From the NCBI GenBank assembly GCA_947653315.1, contig CANTGP010000127.1, positions 1 to 8,033 of the forward strand: DNA of 8,033 bases, written 5' to 3'. The notes beneath the pieces are model-generated. The model saw nothing but the letters and a program-made list of their open reading frames with translations, was not told where the DNA came from and made no database searches. Positions 1 through 6,860 of this stretch are shown here, piece by piece (position 1 is the first letter of the stretch; every line of letters begins with the position of its first letter). Both the position numbers and the translations under genes were made by a program. The stretch comes from an uncultured Lachnospiraceae bacterium. GTDB taxonomy: Bacteria; Bacillota; Clostridia; Lachnospirales; Lachnospiraceae.

Positions 1-120
1 AAAAAGTGCACGGAAAACCGGGACATGCCATCCCACTGCCGCCGTCCCGTAAAAGAATCCCTCCCTGGCGTCCGCATCTCAACACAACACTGATACCGTC
101 CGCGCCATTTACCAAAACGG
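1..120. other. Upstream spacer, no gene recognised
   Basis: This stretch upstream of the ilvE promoter is C-rich on the plus strand and has no reading frame with a ribosome binding site or a recognisable protein. A short inverted repeat (CGGGAC near 19-24 and GTCCCG near 45-50) has a loop of about 20 nt and no T tract, so I do not call it a terminator. The minus strand is open through the window edge, so the end or start of a neighbouring gene cannot be excluded. Confidence 0.3.
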
Positions 121-149
121 TTGACTTTTCAATGAAAAAGGATAATAAT
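121..149 (+). promoter_or_regulatory. Putative sigma-A promoter of ilvE
   Basis: A -35 hexamer TTGACT (121-126, five of six consensus bases) is followed after 17 nt by AATAAT (144-149, five of six). The spacing is ideal for a housekeeping sigma factor. Transcription would start near 156, leaving an A/purine-rich leader of about 45 nt. That is too short for a T-box or an attenuator, so any control by amino acid supply would have to act at the promoter itself. Confidence 0.6.
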
Positions 150-199
150 AAATTAGAAAAAAAAGAAAAACACAGACTGCGAAAGAGGGAGTGAAGGAA

Positions 200-1225
200 A
201 TGGATAAGATGAGTATCGATTGGGAGAATCTTGGCTTTGGCTATATTGAGACGGATAAAAGGTATGTCTCCAATTATAAGGATGGGGCATGGGACGGCGG
301 CGTGCTGACGGAGGATTCCATGGTGACGGTCAGTGAGTGCGCGGGTGTGCTCCAGTATGCGCAGACGGTTTTTGAGGGGTTAAAGGCATATACGACACAG
401 GACGGGCGTATCGTAACGTTCCGCCCGGACTTAAATGCGTCCCGTATGGTGGATTCCGCCATACGGCTGGAAATGCCGGTATTCCCGGAGAAGCGTTTTG
501 TGGATGCGGTGGTGCAGACGGTCTCTGCCAATAAGATGTATGTTCCGCCTTACGGTTCGGGTGCGACCCTTTACCTAAGACCTTACATGTTCGGTACGAA
601 TCCGGTTATCGGCGTGAAACCGGCGGATGAATACCAGTTCCGCATTTTTGCTACCCCGGTGGGTCCTTATTTTAAGGGCGGCGTGAAACCCCTGACCATT
701 TGTGTCAGCGATTTTGACCGCGCGGCGCCGCACGGGACGGGCCATATCAAGGCAGGGCTTAATTATGCCATGAGCCTTTATGCCATCCAGACTGCCCACA
801 GGAACGGGTTTGATGAAAATATGTATTTGGATGCGGCCACCAGGACGAAGGTGGAGGAAACGGGCGGGGCGAATTTCCTGTTCGTGACAAAGGACGGCAA
901 AGTGGTTACGCCGAAGTCGGACAGCATTCTTCCTTCCATTACCAGGCGTTCGCTGGTGTATGTGGCGAAGGAATATCTCGGATTGGAAGTGGAAGAAAGG
1001 GAAGTGCTGTTTGAGGAAGTCAAGGATTTTGCGGAATGCGGACTTTGCGGAACCGCAGCCGTTATTTCCCCGGTAGGGAAAATCGTGGACCACGGAAAAG
1101 AAATCTGCCTTCCCAGCGGTATGACCGATATGGGACCCGTGACGAAACGGCTGTATGAAACGCTGACGGGAATCCAAATGGGCAGGATTAAGGCGCCGGA
1201 AGGCTGGATTGTGGAAATCGCATAA
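200..1225 (+). CDS. ilvE: Branched-chain amino acid aminotransferase
   Basis: A cytosolic PLP enzyme of fold type IV that moves the amino group between glutamate and the keto acids of leucine, isoleucine and valine: the last step of their synthesis, and reversible for degradation. The 341-residue product matches the usual family length. Visible motifs are SECAGVLQYAQTVFEGLKAY (46-65), GHIKAGLNYAMS with K184 as the probable PLP Schiff-base lysine, VEETGGANFLF (218-228) and CGTAAVISPVG (283-293), the phosphate/substrate loop. I chose the ATG at 200 because GAGGGAG (185-191) lies 8 nt upstream. An in-frame GTG at 191 would overlap that site, and an ATG at 209 preceded by AAGGA is a weaker alternative. 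The gene is monocistronic, with its own promoter and terminator. Family assignment is secure; substrate preference is inferred. Confidence 0.95.
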   Translation: MDKMSIDWENLGFGYIETDKRYVSNYKDGAWDGGVLTEDSMVTVSECAGVLQYAQTVFEGLKAYTTQDGRIVTFRPDLNASRMVDSAIRLEMPVFPEKRFVDAVVQTVSANKMYVPPYGSGATLYLRPYMFGTNPVIGVKPADEYQFRIFATPVGPYFKGGVKPLTICVSDFDRAAPHGTGHIKAGLNYAMSLYAIQTAHRNGFDENMYLDAATRTKVEETGGANFLFVTKDGKVVTPKSDSILPSITRRSLVYVAKEYLGLEVEEREVLFEEVKDFAECGLCGTAAVISPVGKIVDHGKEICLPSGMTDMGPVTKRLYETLTGIQMGRIKAPEGWIVEIA

Positions 1226-1238
1226 GACGGACATGTGC

Positions 1239-1264
1239 AGAGGATGCTTTCGCATCCTCTTTTT
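1239..1264 (+). terminator. Intrinsic terminator of ilvE
   Basis: A perfect 9-bp stem, AGAGGATGC (1239-1247) with GCATCCTCT (1252-1260), closes a TTTC tetraloop and runs straight into a T tract ending at 1264. It starts 13 nt after the ilvE stop. Read from the minus strand the hairpin is followed by GCACATG rather than a U tract, so it should terminate efficiently only on the plus strand. The T tract overlaps the stop codon of the convergent gene. Confidence 0.85.
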
Positions 1265-2438
1265 AACGGGAATCCACCATCATGCCCAGTATATGTGCCG
1301 CGTATTGGGAAAACAAATCCCGGTCCATTTTCCGTTCTTCGGTCAGTTCAAAAAACATGTCCTTTTCATGATAATTCCTTTTGAAAAACGGCTCAAAGAG
1401 GACATCCCATTGAGGAAGGTAGCTGGAGAGTTTGCGGGTGTAACAGTTGGCGGCAGTCGCCTGTATGCGGTGGTCCTTGTCCACATAAGAGGCGACGGAT
1501 TTATGCATCGCCATGTCTTCCTCCGGGAGATAGTAATAGTTTTTATAGTTGGAATAAAAATATTTCATTTCTTCCTCATATAAAGGAACGCGCAGGCTGC
1601 CTTCTCCGCCTTCGCCCCGGAAATAGCAGCTCCTTGCCGAACAGGAAAAGGGCTTTGGAAGGGGGGACGGGAGTGCCAGCTTCATAATCAATTCCTGGTG
1701 CTGCGTCCCGTCGATGTCCCGGTAGTAATTTGCCTGAACTTTTTTCGGATGCAGCGGGGCGTTGAACAGGTCGTAATATGCCAGAATGGGGAGTACCCGC
1801 AGCATTCCTTTTAAGTCGTCCGAGTTGTGGACGGTAAGCGCCTGCAGGGCGAAATCGGTGGGATTTTTCACATACTCGTGGTATACGCTGATGAGTTCGC
1901 CGCCGCTGTACGTGTCTTCCCGTTCTATACCCAGGAACTGCTCCATGGTCTTTAACTTGCAGTTTGGCAGATGCAGGCATGATTTGTAAGGGGAAAGCCG
2001 ACGGTAAAGGTCGATTCCCGTATGATGGTCAAAATGATAAGGCAGGCTGTGCTGCTGGCATTTTTGGAGCAGGTAGGGCAGGTCAAAGTTATTGCCGTTA
2101 AAATGGACCAAATGGGTGAAATTCGCGGCAAAACGGAAAAAAGAGGACAATACCTGCGCTTCTTCCTCATAATGATTGGCAAACCATTGCTTGATACACC
2201 ATTTACCGTCCTTATAATAAGCGGTCCCGATTAGGTACAGGCAGGAACTCCTGGCGGTAAATCCGGTGGTTTCGATGTCAAGAAACAATATTTTATCTAA
2301 AGGTGCGGTTTTTTCCAAAGGATAATCCAGGTTGGGTAAATGTATCGTTTGTCGTAAGGTTCTCACGGTTTCTCCTATCCTTTCCAAAATATATTTTAAT
2401 CCGTAACGTTCTTTGTATATCATACCATGTTTTTTCAA
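1263..2438 (-). CDS. YprB-like DEDDh exonuclease (RNase H-like fold)
   Basis: A probable 3'-5' exonuclease of the RNase H-like/DEDD superfamily, resembling Bacillus YprB; the natural substrate is unknown. Three Exo motifs are visible in the N-terminal half. FLDIETTG gives D54 and E56, VHFNGNNFDLPYL (111-123) gives D119, and VHNSDD (203-208) gives H204 and D208, with a K-L-K-T-MEQFLG segment (161-170) before the third motif. All four expected metal-ligand positions appear intact. The C-terminal part (about 230-391) is rich in Tyr, Lys and Glu and includes YYYLPEEDMAMHKSVASYV (307-325 region); I recognise no named domain there. It stands alone on the minus strand, convergent with ilvE and divergent from rnfC. 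The longest frame begins with TTG at 2438, with only a weak GGAAA very close upstream. The ATG at 2423 (codon 6) is the alternative start, and neither has a convincing ribosome binding site. Confidence 0.82.
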   Translation of the reverse strand: MKKHGMIYKERYGLKYILERIGETVRTLRQTIHLPNLDYPLEKTAPLDKILFLDIETTGFTARSSCLYLIGTAYYKDGKWCIKQWFANHYEEEAQVLSSFFRFAANFTHLVHFNGNNFDLPYLLQKCQQHSLPYHFDHHTGIDLYRRLSPYKSCLHLPNCKLKTMEQFLGIEREDTYSGGELISVYHEYVKNPTDFALQALTVHNSDDLKGMLRVLPILAYYDLFNAPLHPKKVQANYYRDIDGTQHQELIMKLALPSPLPKPFSCSARSCYFRGEGGEGSLRVPLYEEEMKYFYSNYKNYYYLPEEDMAMHKSVASYVDKDHRIQATAANCYTRKLSSYLPQWDVLFEPFFKRNYHEKDMFFELTEERKMDRDLFSQYAAHILGMMVDSR

Positions 2439-2454
2439 TTTCCAGTAGTATTTT

Positions 2455-2483
2455 TTGTAGAAAAATAGTATATTGTTTATAGA
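2455..2483 (+). promoter_or_regulatory. Possible promoter of the rnf operon
   Basis: TTGTAG (2455-2460) and TATAGA (2478-2483) are separated by exactly 17 nt in the AT-rich part of the divergent spacer. The hexamers match consensus only at three and four positions. TATATT (2469-2474) is a better -10 but lacks a -35. The elements overlap the possible minus-strand -10, so the two divergent genes could compete for polymerase. The leader to rnfC would be about 55 nt with no riboswitch I recognise. Confidence 0.3.
2467..2472 (-). promoter_or_regulatory. Possible -10 element for the exonuclease gene
   Basis: On the minus strand this reads TATACT, five of six matches to the -10 consensus, and would place the transcript start about 20-25 nt before the TTG start at 2438. 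No good -35 hexamer lies 16-18 nt upstream, so the call rests on one element. Confidence 0.25.
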
Positions 2484-2546
2484 GAAAAATTACCGTTCCG
2501 GCAGAAGGAAAACTGGCGGGCGGAAGTTAAGAAAGAAGGGTGGAAA

Positions 2547-3866
2547 ATGGCAAAATTAACATTTGTGGGCGGGATACATCCTTTTGACGGGAAGGACATG
2601 TCAAAGGATAAGCCGATTAAGGAAGTGCTGCCCAAAGGGGACCTGGTGTATCCCCTCTCCCAGCATATCGGCGCGCCCGCAACGCCAATTGTGGCAAAGG
2701 GGGACCACGTATTGACGGGTCAGAAGATTGCGGAGGCTTCCGGTTTCGTGTCCGCGCCGATTTACGCGACGGTGTCCGGGACGGTGAAGGCGATTGAGCC
2801 GAGGCGTGTGGTGACCGGGGACAATGTCATGAGCATTGTGGTGGAAAATGACGGGCTGTACGGTGAAGTCCTGTATTCCGGCGTGAATTCCCTGGATGAC
2901 CTCACCAGGGAGCAGATTATAAACCGGGTGAAGGAAGCCGGGGTCGTCGGCATGGGCGGTGCAGGATTTCCCACGTTTATCAAGCTCTCGCCGAAGGAGC
3001 CTGAAAAAATCGAGTACATTATCGCCAACTGTGCGGAGTGCGAGCCGTACCTGACATCCGATTACCGCAGGATTCTGGAGGAGCCGGAGAAGCTGGTGGA
3101 AGGCTTGAAAATCATGCTGCATTTGTTTCCCGGTGCACAGGGAATCCTGGCGGTGGAGGACAACAAACCGGACTGCATCGAACTGTTGAAGAAGCTGACG
3201 AAAGAGGATGCACGCATCAGCGTGAAAGCGTTGAAGACCAAGTACCCGCAGGGGGCGGAGCGTCAGATTATTTATGCGACGACGGGACGCAGCATTAATT
3301 CCACGATGCTGCCGGCGGATGCGGGCTGTATCGTGGACAATGTGGATACCATCGTGGCAATTTACCACGCGGTGATGCTGGGCAAACCGTTGATGTACCG
3401 TATCGTGACGGTAACGGGGGACGCCATTGCCGATCCGAGGAATTTCATCGTGCGTATCGGGACCAATTACCATGAGCTGGTGGAGGAGGCGGGGGGTTTT
3501 AAGGAGCCTCCGGTGAAAATCGTATCCGGCGGGCCGATGATGGGCTTTGGCATTTTCGATTTGGATGTTCCGACGACGAAGACGGCATCCGCACTTTTGT
3601 GCATGACACAGGACGACGTGTCGCGGATGGAGCCGGGTCCCTGCATCAACTGCGGCAAATGCGTGGAAGTATGTCCGGGCAGGGTCGTGCCGCGAAGATT
3701 GGCGGATTACGCGGAGCATTACAACGAGGAAGCGTTTCTTGCGGAGAACGGCATGGAATGCTGCGAATGCGGCTGCTGCAGCTTTGTATGTCCGGCAAAG
3801 CGTCCGCTGACGCAGACCATTAAGTCCATGCGTAAAATGCAGTTGGCGAAACGGAAAAAGAAATAG
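2547..3866 (+). CDS. rnfC: Rnf complex subunit C (NAD-reducing subunit)
   Basis: Peripheral cytoplasmic subunit of the Rnf ferredoxin:NAD+ oxidoreductase and the site where electrons reach NAD+. It is homologous to the NuoF part of complex I. The 439-residue product shows the N-terminal GGIHPFDGKDMS block (8-19), the glycine-rich nucleotide/flavin loop GMGGAGFPT (135-143) and NCAECEPYL (161-169). Two [4Fe-4S] motifs follow: C366-x2-C369-x2-C372-x3-C376 and C405-x2-C408-x2-C411-x3-C415, the latter in a Cys-dense stretch with extra C406 and C410. The tail is basic (RKMQLAKRKKK). The ATG at 2547 follows the purine-rich AAGAAGGGTGG at good spacing. It is the first gene of the operon, 14 bp before rnfD. 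Length and motifs are normal for clostridial RnfC. Confidence 0.96.
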   Translation: MAKLTFVGGIHPFDGKDMSKDKPIKEVLPKGDLVYPLSQHIGAPATPIVAKGDHVLTGQKIAEASGFVSAPIYATVSGTVKAIEPRRVVTGDNVMSIVVENDGLYGEVLYSGVNSLDDLTREQIINRVKEAGVVGMGGAGFPTFIKLSPKEPEKIEYIIANCAECEPYLTSDYRRILEEPEKLVEGLKIMLHLFPGAQGILAVEDNKPDCIELLKKLTKEDARISVKALKTKYPQGAERQIIYATTGRSINSTMLPADAGCIVDNVDTIVAIYHAVMLGKPLMYRIVTVTGDAIADPRNFIVRIGTNYHELVEEAGGFKEPPVKIVSGGPMMGFGIFDLDVPTTKTASALLCMTQDDVSRMEPGPCINCGKCVEVCPGRVVPRRLADYAEHYNEEAFLAENGMECCECGCCSFVCPAKRPLTQTIKSMRKMQLAKRKKK

Positions 3867-3880
3867 GGAGGTACAGGACA

Positions 3881-4816
3881 GTGAGTGATTTGATGAAGGT
3901 GTCATCCAATCCCCATGTGCGGTCAAAAGTGACCACCAGCAGCATTATGCTGGCGGTGGTGATTGCGCTGCTTCCGGCGGCGGGCTTTGGCATTTACAAT
4001 TTCGGGCTGGATGCGCTGATCTTAATCGTGGTGACGGTGGCGACCACTGTTTGCACGGAATATGCTTATGGGAAACTGATGAACCGGAAAACGACCATCG
4101 GCGACTATTCGGCAGTGGTGACGGGACTTTTGCTGGCGCTTAACCTGCCGTCCAGCGCCCCCTGGTGGATTGGGGTCATCGGCGGCGTGTTTGCCATTTT
4201 GGTGGTGAAGATGCTGTTTGGCGGGCTGGGACAGAATTTCATGAATCCGGCTTTGGCGGCGCGGTGTTTCCTTTTGGTTTCCTTTACGTCGATTATGACG
4301 AATTTTGACTGCGATACTTATACGGGGGCGACTCCCCTTGCCGCCCTGAAAAGCGGAGAGGGCGTGGATATCCTGAAAATGGTGGTGGGAAGGACGTCCG
4401 GGACCATCGGGGAGACTTCCATGATTGCAATTGTGATCGGAGCCTGTTTCCTGGTGCTGCTTGGCGTGATTGATTTGCGGATTCCGGGCAGTTACATAGT
4501 GACGTTTGTCCTGTTCTTATGCCTGTTTGGCGGTCACGGTGTGGATGTTGCCTTTATCAGCGCCCATTTGGCAGGCGGCGGACTGATGCTCGGGGCGTTT
4601 TTCATGGCGACGGATTATGTGACGAGACCGATAACGAAAGCGGGGCAGTATGTGTTTGGTATCCTGTTAGGTATCCTGACGGGGATTTTCCGTATTTTCG
4701 GACCTTCCGCGGAAGGGGTTTCCTATGCGATTATCATCGGCAATTTATTGGTGCCGTTAATCGAGAAAGCGACCCTTCCGAAAGCATTCGGATTCAAAGG
4801 AGGGAAGCGGGCATGA
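3881..4816 (+). CDS. rnfD: Rnf complex subunit D (membrane, covalent FMN)
   Basis: Polytopic membrane subunit related to NqrB, part of the ion-translocating core and carrier of a covalent FMN. The 311 residues are mostly hydrophobic helices (about 22-60, 76-112, 180-240, 255-295). The flavin attachment motif is D145-TYTGAT with T151 as the expected FMN-bound threonine. Other conserved blocks are GQNFMNPALAARCF (117-130) and FMATDYVTRP (241-250). Attachment would need an ApbE flavin transferase, which is not in this window. I chose GTG at 3881 because GGGAGG (3866-3871) precedes it by 9 nt; an ATG at 3893 is possible. The stop TGA overlaps the rnfG start as ATGA, indicating translational coupling. 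Confidence 0.95.
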   Translation: MSDLMKVSSNPHVRSKVTTSSIMLAVVIALLPAAGFGIYNFGLDALILIVVTVATTVCTEYAYGKLMNRKTTIGDYSAVVTGLLLALNLPSSAPWWIGVIGGVFAILVVKMLFGGLGQNFMNPALAARCFLLVSFTSIMTNFDCDTYTGATPLAALKSGEGVDILKMVVGRTSGTIGETSMIAIVIGACFLVLLGVIDLRIPGSYIVTFVLFLCLFGGHGVDVAFISAHLAGGGLMLGAFFMATDYVTRPITKAGQYVFGILLGILTGIFRIFGPSAEGVSYAIIIGNLLVPLIEKATLPKAFGFKGGKRA

Positions 4817-5469
4817 ACAGTGACGTAAAAAATATGGTAAAGGATTCGCTTGTTTTGTTTGTCATTACCCTGATTGCGGGACTTGTCCTGGGCGTGGTAT
4901 ACCAGGTGACGAAAGAGCCGATTGCGGCGCAGCAGGAAAAGGCGAAGCAGGAGGCATGTAAGGAAGTGTTTGCGGATGCGGCATCTTTCCGGGTGTGGAC
5001 GGCGGACGCAGCCGGTGCGTCTGCGGAGGGGGATGCGGCGAATACGCCGCAGGATGCATCCTGGACGGAACTGGGCTTTGGCGGCGTGGATATCGGGGAA
5101 GTGCTTGCCGCGGAGGATGACGGCGGGAATGTACTCGGATATGTCATTACGGTAAATGACCATGAAGGATACGGCGGCGATATCCGGTTTATGATGGGAA
5201 TCCGCAACGACGGGACCTTAAACGGAATCTCCCTGCTTGCCATTTCGGAAACGGCAGGTTTGGGTATGCGTGCGGAGGAAGTGTTAAAACCCCAGTTTGC
5301 CGGAAAGAATGCGGAGAGCTTTTCATATGGGAAAGGCAGTGCGGCAGGGGAGGGGCAGATTGACGCCATCAGCGGCGCCACCATCACCACCCATGCGGTA
5401 ACGAACGGCGTCAATGCGGGGCTGCATTATTTCCATACAGTGTTGGGAGGAGGAAACGGCAATGAGTAA
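4813..5469 (+). CDS. rnfG: Rnf complex subunit G (covalent FMN, extracytoplasmic)
   Basis: Membrane-anchored subunit related to NqrC, with a covalent FMN in a domain on the outer face. The 218-residue product has one N-terminal helix (about 12-30), a soluble FMN-binding domain, the block ETAGLGMR (146-153) and the ApbE target motif D184-AISGAT with T190 as the probable FMN-linked threonine. Residues 62-84 form an Ala/Asp/Gly-rich low-complexity segment that looks like a variable linker. The frame stays open upstream to 4519, but the ATG at 4813 is correct: AAGGAGGG (4797-4804) sits 8 nt before it, and the protein then begins as RnfG proteins do. It overlaps rnfD by 4 bp and rnfE by 8 bp. Confidence 0.95.
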   Translation: MNSDVKNMVKDSLVLFVITLIAGLVLGVVYQVTKEPIAAQQEKAKQEACKEVFADAASFRVWTADAAGASAEGDAANTPQDASWTELGFGGVDIGEVLAAEDDGGNVLGYVITVNDHEGYGGDIRFMMGIRNDGTLNGISLLAISETAGLGMRAEEVLKPQFAGKNAESFSYGKGSAAGEGQIDAISGATITTHAVTNGVNAGLHYFHTVLGGGNGNE

Positions 5470-6268
5470 GAATGGCAAGGAAGGCAGTTACGGCGGCAGT
5501 TCCATGGAACGGCTGTATAATGGGCTGGTAAAGGAAAATCCCACCTTTGTTCTGATGCTTGGCATGTGCCCCACGCTTGCCGTAACCACTTCGGCGATGA
5601 ACGGGCTTGGGATGGGACTGACTACCATGGTGGTGCTGGCGTTAAGCAACATGATTATTTCGCTGCTGCGGGGAATCATTCCCGATAAGGTGAGGATTCC
5701 TGCGTTTATCGTGGTCATCGCTTCTTTTGTGACGATGGTGGAGCTTTTGCTGGAAGGATTCCTTCCGGCGCTTTACGATGCGCTGGGACTGTATATTCCC
5801 CTGATAGTGGTAAACTGTATTATTTTGGGCAGGGCGGAAGCCTATGCTTCCAAAAATCCGGTGATTCCGTCCCTGTTTGACGGCATCGGCATGGGGCTTG
5901 GTTTTTCCTTTGCCCTGACCTGTATCGGTGCGGTGCGCGAGTTAATCGGTGCGGGGGAAATCTTCGGGCTGCATATCATGCCGGATTCCTATGTACCCTG
6001 CGCTATTTTCATCATGGCGCCCGGCGCGTTTTTCGTACTGGCGGCACTGACCGCCATCCAGAATAAGATACGGATAAACGGCGAGAAAAAGGGCCGGGAT
6101 ATGTCAAAGATACAATCCGGCTGCAACGAGGATTGCATGAACTGCGGCGAAAAGGGATGCAGCCACAGGTTTTACGGGGCTTCCGGCAGTCCGGAAAAAG
6201 AAAGCGGGAACGGACGGCGCGGAAAGAATGCGCAAGCGGTAAACGCGGACGGAAAGGGGCGTGAATAA
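5462..6268 (+). CDS. rnfE: Rnf complex subunit E with Cys-containing C-terminal tail
   Basis: Polytopic membrane subunit, homologous to NqrD and to RnfA; the A/E pair forms the membrane core. Residues 30-200 contain the hydrophobic helices. C36 (LGMCPTLAVTTSA) and C119 (VNCIILGRAEAYA) match the conserved cysteines thought to bind an intramembrane [2Fe-2S] cluster with their RnfA counterparts. After the last helix, a hydrophilic tail (about 206-268) carries C221-x3-C225-x2-C228-x4-C233 and then a Gly/Lys/Arg/Asn-rich stretch. At 268 residues it is longer than typical RnfE proteins (about 200-235). The ATG at 5462 follows GGGAGGAGG (5446-5454), inside the last codons of rnfG. An upstream in-frame start at 5414 would extend far into rnfG and is not credible. 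Confidence 0.93.
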   Translation: MSKNGKEGSYGGSSMERLYNGLVKENPTFVLMLGMCPTLAVTTSAMNGLGMGLTTMVVLALSNMIISLLRGIIPDKVRIPAFIVVIASFVTMVELLLEGFLPALYDALGLYIPLIVVNCIILGRAEAYASKNPVIPSLFDGIGMGLGFSFALTCIGAVRELIGAGEIFGLHIMPDSYVPCAIFIMAPGAFFVLAALTAIQNKIRINGEKKGRDMSKIQSGCNEDCMNCGEKGCSHRFYGASGSPEKESGNGRRGKNAQAVNADGKGRE

Positions 6269-6269
6269 T

Positions 6270-6848
6270 ATGGTGAAGGAGTTGCTGGTAATCTTAATCA
6301 GTTCCTCGCTGGTAAACAATGTCGTGTTGAGCCAGTTCTTGGGACTGTGCCCTTTCCTCGGCGTATCGAAAAAGACGAATACGGCGGCAGGCATGGGCGC
6401 TGCGGTTATCTTTGTCATTACGCTGGCATCGGCGGTGGCCGGGGTCATTTACAAATACGTTTTGGAAAAGTTGGGAATTACTTATCTGCAGACTATCGTG
6501 TTCATTTTGGTCATTGCGGCGCTGGTACAGTTCGTGGAGATGTTCCTTAAGAAATTCATGCCTTCGCTGTATCAGGCGCTTGGCGTATATCTGCCGCTCA
6601 TTACGACAAACTGTGCGGTACTTGGAATCGCCCTTACGAATGTACAGAAGAAATACGGGATTCTGACAGGTATTGTCAACGGGTTTGCGACGGCGGTGGG
6701 ATTTACCGTGTCCATCGTGATACTTGCCGGTATCCGTGAGAAAATGGAATATAATGAAATCCCCGAATCCTTTAAGGGAATGCCCATCGTGCTTGTGACG
6801 GCAGGACTGATGGCGATTGCGTTCTGCGGATTTTCGGGACTGTTGTAG
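6270..6848 (+). CDS. rnfA: Rnf complex subunit A (membrane core)
   Basis: Polytopic membrane subunit homologous to NqrE, paired with RnfE in the ion-translocating core. The 192 residues match the usual RnfA length. Conserved blocks are LVNNVVLSQFLGLCPFLGVS (14-33) with C27 and LPLITTNCAVLGIAL (108-122) with C115, the likely ligands of the shared [2Fe-2S] cluster. I start at the ATG at 6270 because the G-rich site GGAAAGGGG (6251-6259) is 10 nt upstream. The GTG at 6261 lies only 1 nt from that site, although it is in frame and would add three residues. The start is one base after the rnfE stop (TAATATG), so translation is probably coupled. No defects seen. Confidence 0.95.
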   Translation: MVKELLVILISSSLVNNVVLSQFLGLCPFLGVSKKTNTAAGMGAAVIFVITLASAVAGVIYKYVLEKLGITYLQTIVFILVIAALVQFVEMFLKKFMPSLYQALGVYLPLITTNCAVLGIALTNVQKKYGILTGIVNGFATAVGFTVSIVILAGIREKMEYNEIPESFKGMPIVLVTAGLMAIAFCGFSGLL

Positions 6849-6860
6849 GAGGTGGATGGG

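Noticed and set aside
1..130. Open minus-strand frame reaching the window edge
   Set aside because: It has no supportable start codon with a ribosome binding site and no recognisable protein sequence; too short to judge at the edge.
6..194. Small plus-strand frame of 62 codons upstream of ilvE
   Set aside because: It passes through the ilvE promoter and leader, has no ribosome binding site, and its end is a poly-Lys/Glu stretch from the A-rich leader.
150..199. T-box or attenuator control of ilvE
   Set aside because: The promoter lies only about 50 bp before the start codon and the leader has no room for a T-box stem, antiterminator or leader peptide.
575..1255. Minus-strand open frame opposite ilvE (226 codons)
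   Set aside because: It is a compositional shadow of ilvE with no recognisable domain, and it crosses the ilvE terminator.
1239..1264. Bidirectional terminator serving both convergent genes
   Set aside because: The hairpin is symmetrical but the minus-strand transcript has no U tract after it, so only plus-strand termination is supported.
2494..2526. Imperfect hairpin in the rnfC leader (CCGGCAG with CTGGCGG)
   Set aside because: It has a central G-G mismatch, no T tract and no match to a riboswitch I know, such as FMN.
2601..3926. Long minus-strand open frame opposite rnfC (441 codons)
   Set aside because: It is rich in His and Arg, has no motifs or ribosome binding site, and mirrors the codon bias of rnfC, which has unmistakable family motifs.
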